IMG/VR virus record: IMGVR_UViG_3300049783_000670
Coordinates: 1 to 36,992 of that record
Strand: one strand, 5' to 3'
DNA: 36,992 nucleotides
DNA from: a virus
Shown here: piece after piece, positions 7,834 through 14,775 of the stretch
Layout: every line of letters begins with the position of its first letter
Position numbering within the stretch: position 1 is the stretch's first letter
Made by a program: the position numbers and the translations under genes
Notes under the pieces: generated by a model
What the model saw: the letters and a program-made list of their open reading frames with translations, nothing else
Databases searched by the model: none
What the model was told of the DNA's origin: nothing

Positions 7834-10059
7834 TTAAGTTAGAATCTCTCTAATCTCTATGTTACTAAGGTGGCCAGTGAATACTGTTATGTCTTCTCCT
7901 GACCTTTCCCTTAATGCAACCATCACGTTAAAATTAACAGTGGTAGTTAGTTGCAATGTAACCCTTCCCGCTACTATATCGCTTTTTTGTATATTAACCC
8001 CTGCATCACCTATAAATAATTGAAAGTAAGCTATATCAGTGTCTATAGCTATATCCGCACTAAACTCATATGCATTACCTGCTTTTATGTTCCATGTGCT
8101 ATGTTCTTTATTGCTACCTGCTGACTTAAGATCCCTAGCTATACCATACGAAACAGAAGTACCATCCGTAGTCACGTTCATCTGCCCACCACTAAAAACC
8201 CTTGTTAAGCCCCAGCCAGCAGTCCCTTGATTTGCCCCTGACCTCCAGCAGTTATTACCTCTTGTATCTGTTGGAGCTGAAGCTTTTGATTCTGTCGCTA
8301 TCACATCAACAGCAAGCCAATCATAATACCCATCATTTCCGAGACTTGCAGGCAATAAATTACTACCTCTGATATTTGTACCAACTATAGCACTAGGGTA
8401 AGAGCCGACAGTTGGGTTAGGGATGAATGGTCCACTGTAATTCATATCTTCAGGCGTAAAACCTATTCTAACCCTATCACCAATAAGTACATCATTTGCA
8501 AAATTAACAGTTATATCTAAACCTGACACACTGACTGAGATAGCTGCGTAAAGCGAGCCGTCAGGTCTTTCTATTTCAATGCCATTACCCGCAAATGCTG
8601 GTATGTTTGGCTGAGTAGTATCAATAACAAGCGTCGAACCCGCATCAGGGTTATGTACATGTAACTTTAATTGACTTGAGGTAACCCATTCGTAATCGTT
8701 AACATGTAAAGGCTTAAACGAGCCACCAACCTTGATGCTTCTCTTAAACATATCACCTAAGTATTGATAACCTAAAACGTTTAAATGAATCCTCTCGAAT
8801 GAATTTGAACCGTTAACACCATCGGACGTGTTAGGGTGTTGCCTGTTTAGCCAATAAGTAGCACCAGCGCAAACGCCAAGCTCGTCTTTTGACAACTGTA
8901 GTTGAGCTGTTTGGACGCCAGATACAATTCTCTCACCACCATGTTGATAAATATACATTAACGGCACTTGCCCTATATAGTCCGCCTGCACAGCGCTCAC
9001 CTGGTTAGCGAGGAATGTAACCATTTTATCGTAGTACTCTGTTTTGCTGTCAGTATAATTAGCTCCACCATGAATAAATACAATTCCGTTTGCTTTCGCG
9101 TAAGGTCTTAGCTCTGATATCCTTTTAATCATTAGCTGCTGGTTAGCATAACAAGCGTACGCACCGCCTAGCCCTATATCCTCTATTGACGCGCCACCCA
9201 TACCCGCTGGAATCCATGTATTCTCAGAAGTGGATGACCCATCTAGAAGCGTAGTGCCTAGCGTATAATAACTAGACATACCTGACTCGCCTTGCTCTTC
9301 ATAAGGAACTAAAGAAGAGAAGTCAGAATCTACCAGTACTCTGTTTTGTACACCTGTAGATCCTACTTGGTTAAACATATTGAAATTACTAGCTATCTGG
9401 GGCTGGCTTGGTTTTGTATTGAATGCTGGGTTTAACGTTCCTATTGATAAAGATTGACCAGTAACCAACCAAAAACCGGATATATAATTAGACCATCTTT
9501 CCTCGCTAAAGTTGATAGCAACCCCGTCCTGACCGCTTAAAGTATCAGTTATAACAGGATTATTAGACCAGCCGTCATTTACTGGGTAAAACCTATTTCC
9601 AGCAACACATGTTATTGATATATCATAAGCCTCACCAGACAAGTAATTTTGAGGGGATGTATCCTTAACAAACAGCTTAGTCAAATCACTCGCCACTGTA
9701 GACGTTATCTTAATAGTATGCTCGGTGCCGTTATCAAAAGCCCACGCTTGACCATTACCTAAAGCAACACCATCAACATCAAGTGTCAATCCTGAAAACT
9801 GAACGTTACCCCCAGAATTAATTATTAAAAACTGACTCGAGCCGCTAGCCCGTGTATCTACTATGTATTGATTTGATAGTGGCTGAACACCCTTATACTT
9901 AAAGGTAATAATATCACCACCAACTAAGGGTAAGTTAGGGATTGTTATGTAATTACCTATACCGTCCAAACTGTAACGATAGGCATTTAAGGTGTCATCA
10001 GGGTTAACCAAAGATGTAATCATTGGCCTTATCATTGAGCGAGTCATTGATCTAATCAT
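7834..10059 (-). CDS. Tailspike-like protein with SGNH/GDSL-type esterase domain
   Basis: 741 aa. Residues about 25-150 look like a LamG/concanavalin-type beta-sandwich. Residues about 190-440 carry SGNH hydrolase blocks: LVTGQSLSIG with the nucleophile Ser203, a Gly/Asn-rich block III (HGGANYTD, 330-337) and FERIHLNVLGY with catalytic His425. The usual Asp three residues before the His is Glu422 here. The C-terminal 150 residues look like another beta-sandwich (carbohydrate-binding type). The likely role is removing acetyl groups from host surface polysaccharide during adsorption. The N-terminus has three imperfect repeats (MIRSM, MTRSM, MIRPM). The gene lies with lysis-type genes and far from the other tail genes. 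Confidence 0.75.
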   Translation of the reverse strand: MIRSMTRSMIRPMITSLVNPDDTLNAYRYSLDGIGNYITIPNLPLVGGDIITFKYKGVQPLSNQYIVDTRASGSSQFLIINSGGNVQFSGLTLDVDGVALGNGQAWAFDNGTEHTIKITSTVASDLTKLFVKDTSPQNYLSGEAYDISITCVAGNRFYPVNDGWSNNPVITDTLSGQDGVAINFSEERWSNYISGFWLVTGQSLSIGTLNPAFNTKPSQPQIASNFNMFNQVGSTGVQNRVLVDSDFSSLVPYEEQGESGMSSYYTLGTTLLDGSSTSENTWIPAGMGGASIEDIGLGGAYACYANQQLMIKRISELRPYAKANGIVFIHGGANYTDSKTEYYDKMVTFLANQVSAVQADYIGQVPLMYIYQHGGERIVSGVQTAQLQLSKDELGVCAGATYWLNRQHPNTSDGVNGSNSFERIHLNVLGYQYLGDMFKRSIKVGGSFKPLHVNDYEWVTSSQLKLHVHNPDAGSTLVIDTTQPNIPAFAGNGIEIERPDGSLYAAISVSVSGLDITVNFANDVLIGDRVRIGFTPEDMNYSGPFIPNPTVGSYPSAIVGTNIRGSNLLPASLGNDGYYDWLAVDVIATESKASAPTDTRGNNCWRSGANQGTAGWGLTRVFSGGQMNVTTDGTSVSYGIARDLKSAGSNKEHSTWNIKAGNAYEFSADIAIDTDIAYFQLFIGDAGVNIQKSDIVAGRVTLQLTTTVNFNVMVALRERSGEDITVFTGHLSNIEIREILT

Positions 10060-10274
10060 TATTTAACCTTTACTGATTTATATATGTCGATAGATGCTTT
10101 TATTATTAGTAGGGATACTAATATCATGCCAAGCGTTGAGGATATTACTTTTACAATAGGCTCATAATCAGTGAAGCGCATATTTACTTCATTAACAGCC
10201 ACCGCTATTACACCTGCAGTCTTTGGATGCGAGGCAACCGCATCGACTATGTTTTTTGTTTTTTCGCCATTCAT
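10059..10274 (-). CDS. Small membrane protein, holin- or antiholin-like (71 aa)
   Basis: Hydrophilic N-terminus (MNGEKTKNIVDAVASHPKTA), then a possible amphipathic helix and one strong hydrophobic helix (about residues 46-64, SSTLGMILVSLLIIKASI) with a Lys-rich end. The size and layout match single-span phage holin-like proteins. The start overlaps two upstream reading frames and the stop abuts the SGNH gene (10059). Another, clearer holin candidate exists at 21238-21609, so the role here is uncertain. Confidence 0.55.
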   Translation of the reverse strand: MNGEKTKNIVDAVASHPKTAGVIAVAVNEVNMRFTDYEPIVKVISSTLGMILVSLLIIKASIDIYKSVKVK

Positions 10275-10386
10275 CGATACGAACTCTTCGTTTGTGTATT
10301 TTTACACATTCTATCATACGCGCCACGGCTATCAAAATTAACAGCACGAACCACAAAATGTTTCCTATGTAATCGAGTGAGTCCAT
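10192..10386 (-). CDS. Overlapping membrane protein with Cys-rich tail (64 aa)
   Basis: One hydrophobic helix (about residues 7-27, YIGNILWFVLLILIAVARMI) followed by a basic segment and a tail with five Cys (CGCLASKDCRCNSGGC). AGGA lies upstream of ATG 10386 at usable spacing. It overlaps 10271-10738 by 116 nt and 10059-10274 by 83 nt in other frames. Nested small membrane genes are common in lysis cassettes (spanin or antiholin pairs), which makes it credible, but the overlap could also be chance. Confidence 0.45.
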   Translation of the reverse strand: MDSLDYIGNILWFVLLILIAVARMIECVKIHKRRVRIDEWRKNKKHSRCGCLASKDCRCNSGGC

Positions 10387-10738
10387 TAAATGCTGTCCTG
10401 GCTAATAACAATAGAAATTGAATGATAGATGAAACAGCATAAACAATATCATAGTAGGGGTAGTCTGTTTTTATATCATGAACAACAAAACCAAAAAAAT
10501 TAAGTAAAACAAGCCAGTATCCAATATATGAAACAAACCTATACCTAGAGTTAAGGATAAACGCGATAGTAAACTCTATAGTTGCTGATAAAGCATAATA
10601 GTTTACCTCGTCATTACCAATTACCGCATAGGAATATACCGACCAGCCAAATAAGAAACAAATAGCTGGAACCTTTAACCCCTTAAAAGTAAAAAGGTAA
10701 AGGAATCCAACTATTAAAATATACTGGTAAAAATACAT
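10271..10738 (-). CDS. Polytopic membrane protein (155 aa, about four TM helices)
   Basis: Hydrophobic stretches at about residues 4-19, 25-41, 47-62, 70-85 and 97-112, then a basic cytoplasmic tail (RLHRKHFVVRAVNFDSRG). No family recognised. Its place beside holin-like small proteins and a DUF5675 gene suggests a lysis or membrane-modifying role. It begins one base after the end of the 18-codon frame at 10740-10796. Confidence 0.65.
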   Translation of the reverse strand: MYFYQYILIVGFLYLFTFKGLKVPAICFLFGWSVYSYAVIGNDEVNYYALSATIEFTIAFILNSRYRFVSYIGYWLVLLNFFGFVVHDIKTDYPYYDIVYAVSSIIQFLLLLARTAFNGLTRLHRKHFVVRAVNFDSRGAYDRMCKNTQTKSSYR

Positions 10739-10739
10739 T

Positions 10740-10796
10740 TTAGTCTTTTACTGGTGGCTTATTACCGCCTGGCATACGTAAATTTTTAGCTTTCAT
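10740..10796 (-). CDS. Possible 18-aa micro-ORF
   Basis: Reads MKAKNLRMPGGNKPPVKD from ATG 10796, with AAGGTGAT about eight bases upstream. It ends one base before the next start, so it may be a translated leader that couples to the membrane protein downstream. Very short, low certainty. Confidence 0.35.
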   Translation of the reverse strand: MKAKNLRMPGGNKPPVKD

Positions 10797-10860
10797 AATA
10801 TTATCACCTTGTTAATTAAATGGACATTACACGCCATTACAGCGCTGTTTTATTTTAACA

Positions 10861-11262
10861 CTAATACCTTTCGATTGTTAGCGTATGATTGTCACCAGCT
10901 AGAATATTCATTAATTTATCGTAAGCATTCTTACTTGATAGTCCTGCAAAATGATCAACAGAATTTACACTTAGATAACCAAACGTTGATACCGGGAGGA
11001 TACAACCAAGAGTGTCATCAACAGTATTACCCTTGTGTATCAATATATCAGTGCGTCCATCAACATTAAATACTTTGTAACATGGCCCATACTTTGGCGA
11101 GTTAGTCATTTTGATTCTGTATTCACCAGCAGGTATGCAGCTGATATCCACTACATTATCGCGCCATGGTAACTCCATAGTATGACAAATTAATTCATCT
11201 CCATTGTATAACTTACCAGTTGTACATACGTTAGTTGAAAACGTAACCAATCTAAAATTCAC
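10861..11262 (-). CDS. DUF5675 family protein, lysis-cassette type
   Basis: 133 aa with the DUF5675 pattern: a short beta N-terminus with TGKLYNGDELICHTMELPWRDN, then IPAGEYRIKMTNSPKYGP and ILIHKGNTVDDTLGCI. The family is frequent in phage late and lysis regions; the His-Lys-Gly-Asn block with conserved Cys is reminiscent of L,D-transpeptidase-like folds, but the enzymatic role is not established. Adjacent small membrane genes support a host-envelope role. The 66-nt gap to 10796 holds only a 10-bp palindrome (ACAGCGCTGT, 10839-10848). Confidence 0.7.
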   Translation of the reverse strand: MNFRLVTFSTNVCTTGKLYNGDELICHTMELPWRDNVVDISCIPAGEYRIKMTNSPKYGPCYKVFNVDGRTDILIHKGNTVDDTLGCILPVSTFGYLSVNSVDHFAGLSSKNAYDKLMNILAGDNHTLTIERY

Positions 11263-11273
11263 TTTACTTTTCC

Positions 11274-11390
11274 TTAAATATTAATAATGTAATTAACTGT
11301 AACGAGTATTGATATACCCGTACATAAAATAGATGCTAAAACTATAAGTGGTATAGTATTTTGTTTTACGAATAGCTTTAGCTGTTTCAT
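11274..11390 (-). CDS. Small membrane protein (38 aa)
   Basis: ATG 11390 starts a Lys-containing N-terminus followed by one hydrophobic helix through most of the protein (NTIPLIVLASILCTGISILV). It lies in an 11-nt to 2-nt spaced gap between the DUF551 and DUF5675 genes, as expected of a real operon member. Possibly holin- or spanin-associated; no family recognised. Confidence 0.55.
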   Translation of the reverse strand: MKQLKLFVKQNTIPLIVLASILCTGISILVTVNYIINI

Positions 11391-11392
11391 TG

Positions 11393-11752
11393 CTATTCCT
11401 TTGGCGGCTCAGGTAGTGGCATCCAGTGTGTTATTTTCATAGAATCACTATCTGCCCTTCCGTCTATCGGTAGCCACATAAGGCTGTCTGAACACTCATA
11501 AAATCCCATAGTTTGCTTTTCTTTAGATGGTAAATATTCATCTATAACCAAAAACCAGCCAAAACTATTAGGCAACCTATCATTAACACTTATCCATTTA
11601 CTCATAGTATTTACCTTTAATTTTAATTTATTTAAGCACTCGTAATGGCTGTGCATTCCACCATCTATAATGCGACTAGTGTTAACTGGTATTGATTTAT
11701 CGCATTGAGTGCAGAATATACCTGTCTTTATTGAACGTACTAGTCGCTTCAT
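11393..11752 (-). CDS. Zinc-finger-like segment fused to DUF551
   Basis: Residues 14-39 hold CTQC and, about 20 residues on, HSHYEC, consistent with a small metal-binding site. Residues 50-119 are a typical DUF551: MSKWISVNDRLPNSFGWFLV at the start and ITHWMPLPEPPKE at the end. DUF551 normally starts at this Met, and the sequence keeps an internal start at 11605 with AAAGG seven to eight bases upstream, so a shorter 70-aa protein may also be made. Function unknown; DUF551 is widespread in phage early regions. Confidence 0.75.
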   Translation of the reverse strand: MKRLVRSIKTGIFCTQCDKSIPVNTSRIIDGGMHSHYECLNKLKLKVNTMSKWISVNDRLPNSFGWFLVIDEYLPSKEKQTMGFYECSDSLMWLPIDGRADSDSMKITHWMPLPEPPKE

Positions 11753-11762
11753 AATTTAGCCT

Positions 11763-12293
11763 TTAGTTTTGATTGTTAAAGTTATGGCTGTTTTGTTGTT
11801 GTTGTTGACCTTGGTTATTAAACCCGCCATTTTGTTGCTGCTGCTGGTTGTTTTGCTGGAATCCACCTTGAGCTTGTTGCTGTTGGCCTTGGTTACTTTG
11901 TTGCTGCTGGAATCCGCCTTGCTGTTGAGGTGCTGGCGTTCCTTGCTGCTTACCGTCTAACATTTGCATTACACCGTTATAGCCTTGAAGAACAATCTCA
12001 GTAGTGTATTGATCTTTCCCTTCAGTATTTTGCCATTTACGCGTCTGAAGCTTGCCTTCGATATAAACTTTTGAACCCTTTTTCAAGTATTCACCAGCAA
12101 TCTCCGCTAACTTACCGAACATCGACACACGATGCCATTCTGTTTTCTCTTTCTGCTCGCCAGTTTGTTTATCCTTCCAAGTTTCAGAGGTGGCGATCGA
12201 TATGTTAGCTACCGCCTCACCGCTTGGCATAAATTTAACTTCAGGGTCTTGACCCAAGTTACCTACGATTATTACTTTATTTACTCCAGCCAT
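11763..12293 (-). CDS. ssb: Single-stranded DNA-binding protein
   Basis: 176 aa. Residues 1-110 are a bacterial-type OB fold ([56 protein letters not shown]). Residues 115-176 are a Gln/Asn-rich linker. The protein ends NSHNFNNQN and lacks the acidic DDDIPF-type tip that cellular SSBs use to recruit repair and replication partners; I checked the downstream bases and no frame restores one. It coats ssDNA during replication and annealing recombination, next to the Sak3-type gene. Confidence 0.96.
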   Translation of the reverse strand: MAGVNKVIIVGNLGQDPEVKFMPSGEAVANISIATSETWKDKQTGEQKEKTEWHRVSMFGKLAEIAGEYLKKGSKVYIEGKLQTRKWQNTEGKDQYTTEIVLQGYNGVMQMLDGKQQGTPAPQQQGGFQQQQSNQGQQQQAQGGFQQNNQQQQQNGGFNNQGQQQQQNSHNFNNQN

Positions 12294-12312
12294 GTTCTTT
12301 TCTCTCTATTGG

Positions 12313-13002
12313 TTAATAATTAATTTTTACGTTGCTAATTTCGTTTTTAGATATTGCTGCAATTACAGCCTTGCCGTTATTCTCAGAAAGCCCCAAGTAC
12401 ATCAAATCTCTTAGCGCACCTCTGTTTACATTTCCTACGTGCGATTTACTTGCTAGTCGTGCGTTTTCTTCGTTAATCGCCTGTTGCTCTTGGTGCTCTT
12501 TATTCCATGCCTGCTGCTCTCTTTCATCTTCAATGGCTTGTGCTATCAACTTAGCCTCTCGCTCACCCTCAACTCTAATAACCTCGGCATTATCATAGAA
12601 GTAAGTTTTATCAATCAACAATGCCATTTCATGATCGCGATTAAATAAATCTAAATCAATTATCGCTTGCTTACGTGCATTCTCAGCATCAAGTATTACT
12701 TTGCGTTTAACATTGTAAGCGTCAAGTAAATCAGTAAACGGTTTATTAGCTAACTCAAGCCTTGCAACAATCGCATCGTGCTCCTTGTTTACCGCGGCCT
12801 TGTTAGCTTTAGTTATTGCGATACTTGCCGTTTTAAGTAGCTTGATGATATCGCCAATTTCAGCAGCCCCTTTCTTTACCATTGTTCGCTCTGGTAAGTT
12901 ATCCATATCAGCATATAAACCGTCATAATACTTCTTGCTGTTTTCTTCTATTGAGGTTATTACGCCTTCAGTAGTTATTTCTTTGAATATAGTTATTTCC
13001 AT
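12313..13002 (-). CDS. Coiled-coil recombination-partner protein (229 aa)
   Basis: Mostly helical and charged. A long probable coiled coil spans about residues 55-180 (IAITKANKAAVNKEHDAIVA; EREAKLIAQAIEDEREQQAW). The C-terminus GLSENNGKAVIAAISKNEIS is a short phage-type tail domain. It sits between the annealing protein and SSB, overlapping the former by one base (TAATG), which is the usual place of accessory recombination factors. The exact function is not recognisable. Confidence 0.7.
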   Translation of the reverse strand: MEITIFKEITTEGVITSIEENSKKYYDGLYADMDNLPERTMVKKGAAEIGDIIKLLKTASIAITKANKAAVNKEHDAIVARLELANKPFTDLLDAYNVKRKVILDAENARKQAIIDLDLFNRDHEMALLIDKTYFYDNAEVIRVEGEREAKLIAQAIEDEREQQAWNKEHQEQQAINEENARLASKSHVGNVNRGALRDLMYLGLSENNGKAVIAAISKNEISNVKINY

Positions 13003-13598
13003 TATTTATTATCTCCTATATATTTAACTGCGTTATCAAAGCTTACCTGGTGCAAGTCTTCAAGTTTATTTAACTTCCATTGACTACAAAAAGAAGATTC
13101 AGTTAACTGCTCACTAAAGCCTTTACGAAGGAACTCCAAATCTTTTAACGACATTAAGTCAGGCGTAAGATCAACACTTGGAATATCTTCACCAGCATAA
13201 ATATACAAACCCAGACCAAACATAGCCAAGTTCTTTGTTAAGCAGCGCATGATAGCTGTATTGATATCGAACATTGAAGCCGCCTTACACTCCTTTTCCG
13301 CATACTTAGTTTTGTAAGTGTAGTCTTCAGCCTTTTGAGCCTTGTTCGCCCCATCCAGTACAGGTAAGTGCATTGGTATAGTCAAATCACCCACCGTTAC
13401 AGTTGTTGATACCATATACCCCAAAATATCATCACCTAGATAAGGTTTACCATCGTACAAGTCAACAGAATAAGTAGCGTCAGAGTTAACTTTCTTAAAC
13501 TCCGCCCAAGCCCAAGCCCATGAGAGGTATTTAAGCCCGCTTTTTTCTTTTGTTTTATGATTTACATCAAGCTCGTATAACTCTTTAAAATTAGACAT
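13002..13598 (-). CDS. Sak3-type (DUF1071) single-strand annealing protein
   Basis: 198 aa beginning with the family signature: FKELYELDV, GLKYLSWAWAWAEFKK and ATYSVDLYDGKPYL. The IHLP-type strand is MHLPVLDG and the helix MFDINTAIMRCLTKNLAMFG follows, as in DUF1071/Sak3 proteins. These promote annealing of complementary ssDNA, the phage equivalent of Red-beta. No partner exonuclease is adjacent; the nuclease candidates are the VRR-NUC and HNH genes at 22619-23334. SSB is two genes downstream, so the three are co-expressed. Confidence 0.88.
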   Translation of the reverse strand: MSNFKELYELDVNHKTKEKSGLKYLSWAWAWAEFKKVNSDATYSVDLYDGKPYLGDDILGYMVSTTVTVGDLTIPMHLPVLDGANKAQKAEDYTYKTKYAEKECKAASMFDINTAIMRCLTKNLAMFGLGLYIYAGEDIPSVDLTPDLMSLKDLEFLRKGFSEQLTESSFCSQWKLNKLEDLHQVSFDNAVKYIGDNK

Positions 13599-13797
13599 TA
13601 GGTATTTGCTCCGTTACATGGTCAGCTTTTGCATCAGCTTCGTATTGCTCTGCCTCGGTTAATTCTACTACGTGGTAACAAACTGGATTATCGCAAATCA
13701 AGTCACGACCGTATTTATCTGCAACCTCAGTCATTGAGCTTTTACATTCTGAGCACTCTACTGGCTCATTATTACTTTGGTCTTGGTAGTTATTCAT
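13591..13797 (-). CDS. Small zinc-ribbon-like protein (68 aa)
   Basis: CSECKSS (about residue 15) and CDNPVCYH (about residue 34) give two Cys pairs typical of a zinc ribbon; the rest is acidic. The start at ATG 13797 overlaps the previous stop as ATGA, which I prefer to an in-frame ATG at 13812. The gene overlaps the annealing-protein start by 8 nt. Possibly nucleic-acid or protein binding; no family assigned. Confidence 0.65.
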   Translation of the reverse strand: MNNYQDQSNNEPVECSECKSSMTEVADKYGRDLICDNPVCYHVVELTEAEQYEADAKADHVTEQIPNV

Positions 13798-13985
13798 GAC
13801 AAGTCCATCCATTCAATGTAATCACTAGCCGCTAAAGCAGACTCATACTCTTCTTGATCAAATACGTCATCGCTAAAATCATACGTCTCGTAACTGTACC
13901 CAAGATCGAATTCATTAGCAGTCCTGACTGTGATTGGCGTACCAACCTTGGGCGGGTTGATTGAAATCGTAATCCATTTATTCAT
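13794..13985 (-). CDS. Short DUF551-like protein (63 aa)
   Basis: Starts MNKWITISINPPKVGTPITV and ends YIEWMDLS, which resembles a compact DUF551 (KWISV...RLP...G...V at the start and a W-M motif at the end). ACGGAG lies about nine bases before ATG 13985. It is the first gene after the structured RNA at 14008-14149, so its translation may depend on that structure. Confidence 0.6.
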   Translation of the reverse strand: MNKWITISINPPKVGTPITVRTANEFDLGYSYETYDFSDDVFDQEEYESALAASDYIEWMDLS

Positions 13986-14007
13986 TTGGTAATCTCCGTT
14001 GTAAATA

Positions 14008-14149
14008 AGTCTTTATAAACGAGATACCTATTTCTAAGTATCACGGGCTATCGGCTACCAACCGCAATAATGAGGAGTCGAACCTCTTTGTCCTAGTCAC
14101 TAGACTTCGCCACATAATAGGAATCGCACCTATCTCATTTATAAAGACT
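14008..14149 (-). ncRNA. Candidate structured RNA: long closing helix with tRNA-like arms
   Basis: Plus-strand 14008-14026 is complementary to 14131-14149: 19 positions with one exception (C20/A37), which on the minus-strand transcript is a G-U wobble, so the helix is continuous only in the minus RNA. Next to it 14027-14032 (CCTATT) pairs with 14116-14121 (AATAGG), leaving a 9-nt bulge. The enclosed 83 nt contain a D-arm-like GTCTAGTGACTAGGAC and a T-arm-like GAGGTTCGACTCCTC on the minus strand, but no matching acceptor stem, so it is not an ordinary tRNA. It lies in the leader of the 13985-7558 operon, downstream of the promoter at 14358-14386 and of a terminator. Confidence 0.6.
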
Positions 14150-14168
14150 CCGTTAATATCTTCTACCT

Positions 14169-14189
14169 AAAAACCCGCAATTAAGCGGG
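14169..14189 (-). terminator. Rho-independent terminator early in the leftward operon
   Basis: GCGGG (14185-14189) and CCCGC (14174-14178) form a 5-bp stem; the minus strand continues TTTTTA. It lies between the 37-codon gene and the structured RNA, so it should reduce leftward transcription into the recombination operon unless read through. Confidence 0.7.
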
Positions 14190-14197
14190 CTATTGCT

Positions 14198-14311
14198 TTA
14201 CTTAATTAAATAAAACATACCGAGACATTCATCAATAAATAAATCACCGCCATACACGATGATGTAAGCACCAAGTTCTACTTTTGAATTAAAACTCTTA
14301 AGTATCGTCAT
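14198..14311 (-). CDS. Small leader-operon protein (37 aa)
   Basis: Begins MTILKSFNSKVELGAYIIVY from ATG 14311 and ends just before a terminator. It is moderately hydrophobic. It is the first frame after the strong minus promoter at 14358-14386. The ribosome site is weak. It may be a real small regulator or a translated leader. Confidence 0.45.
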   Translation of the reverse strand: MTILKSFNSKVELGAYIIVYGGDLFIDECLGMFYLIK

Positions 14312-14357
14312 AATATTTCTCACTTGTTAATTAAGTTGATTCGTTTTCGATGTGTAA

Positions 14358-14386
14358 ATAGTAATACATGGTTGTACTATCGTCAA
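14358..14386 (-). promoter_or_regulatory. Strong sigma70-type promoter, leftward
   Basis: On the minus strand TTGACG (plus 14381-14386), 17-nt spacer, TACTAT (plus 14358-14363). It drives the 37-codon gene and, through the leader, the recombination/SSB operon. Divergent from the plus promoter at 14424-14451. Confidence 0.7.
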
Positions 14387-14417
14387 GCACTAACTGCACA
14401 TTATTTATTTATTATTT

Positions 14418-14433
14418 GCACTTTGATTGTGCG
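14418..14433. promoter_or_regulatory. Candidate operator overlapping the rightward -35 element
   Basis: GCAC (14419-14422) and GTGC (14430-14433) form an inverted pair spaced by 7 bp across the -35 hexamer. Further GCAC half-sites occur at about 14387-14398 beside the leftward promoter, so one regulator could control both. Confidence 0.35.
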
Positions 14434-14451
14434 ACTATACATGCTAGTATT
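14424..14451 (+). promoter_or_regulatory. Sigma70-type promoter, rightward
   Basis: TTGATT (14424-14429), 16-nt spacer, TAGTAT (14446-14451), 30 nt before the NinH-like gene. Confidence 0.6.
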
Positions 14452-14480
14452 TACATAAATCAATTAAAGGAAATAAACGA

Positions 14481-14675
14481 ATGACAATCAATAAATTATT
14501 ATTAACACCATATTACCGCGGTAATAAAACATTATTAGCTAAAGAACTTAAAATTAACCGCGGCACATTACGAAAGTACTTGACTGATACTGACGGAGAA
14601 TTTCATTTTGTTAAAGGTCATGATAATAACCTACCAGAGCTTTTTACTAACCAATCAAACAAAGGTGACAAATAA
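14481..14675 (+). CDS. NinH/Fis-like helix-turn-helix regulator (64 aa)
   Basis: The core YYRGNKTLLAKELKINRGTL followed by RKYLTDTDGEFHFV matches the lambda NinH layout (YGNQTEVARRL..SRGTVRKYVDDKDG..H). It is a DNA-binding protein with a single HTH. AAAGGAAATAAACGA precedes ATG 14481. It is the first gene of a short plus operon facing the recombination operon, so it may regulate the divergent promoters between 14358 and 14451. Confidence 0.75.
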   Translation: MTINKLLLTPYYRGNKTLLAKELKINRGTLRKYLTDTDGEFHFVKGHDNNLPELFTNQSNKGDK

Positions 14676-14676
14676 C

Positions 14677-14775
14677 ATGAACGATTTAGCAACATTTGAA
14701 ATAGTAATATGTTCAGCTTCTTTATTGGTTGTTGCCTGGTTAGTTTTTGGAGGGGCGAATAATGAGCAATACTAA
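14677..14775 (+). CDS. Small single-pass membrane protein (32 aa)
   Basis: ATG 14677 gives MNDLATFEIVICSASLLVVA plus WLVFGGANNEQY, i.e. one hydrophobic helix. It starts two bases after the previous stop and overlaps the next gene start (14762) by 14 nt; the ribosome site of that gene (GGAGGGG) lies inside it, arguing for coupling. Function unknown. Confidence 0.5.
   Translation: MNDLATFEIVICSASLLVVAWLVFGGANNEQY

Noticed and set aside
10809-11069. Plus-strand 86-aa frame opposite DUF5675
   Set aside because: Antisense to a well supported gene; composition is atypical and no start signal is visible.
11769-11960. Plus-strand Leu-rich frame of 63 aa
   Set aside because: It is the antisense of the Gln-rich tail of SSB (CAA/CAG codons read backwards give Leu/Val), so it is a shadow.
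14033-14115. tRNA gene on the minus strand
   Set aside because: D-arm-like and T-arm-like hairpins are present, but no 7-bp acceptor stem, CCA-proximal match or proper anticodon arm could be drawn. Recorded instead as a structured RNA candidate.
14747-14762. TTG 14747 as start of the 104-aa gene
   Set aside because: The ribosome site GGAGGGG lies after it and points to ATG 14762.
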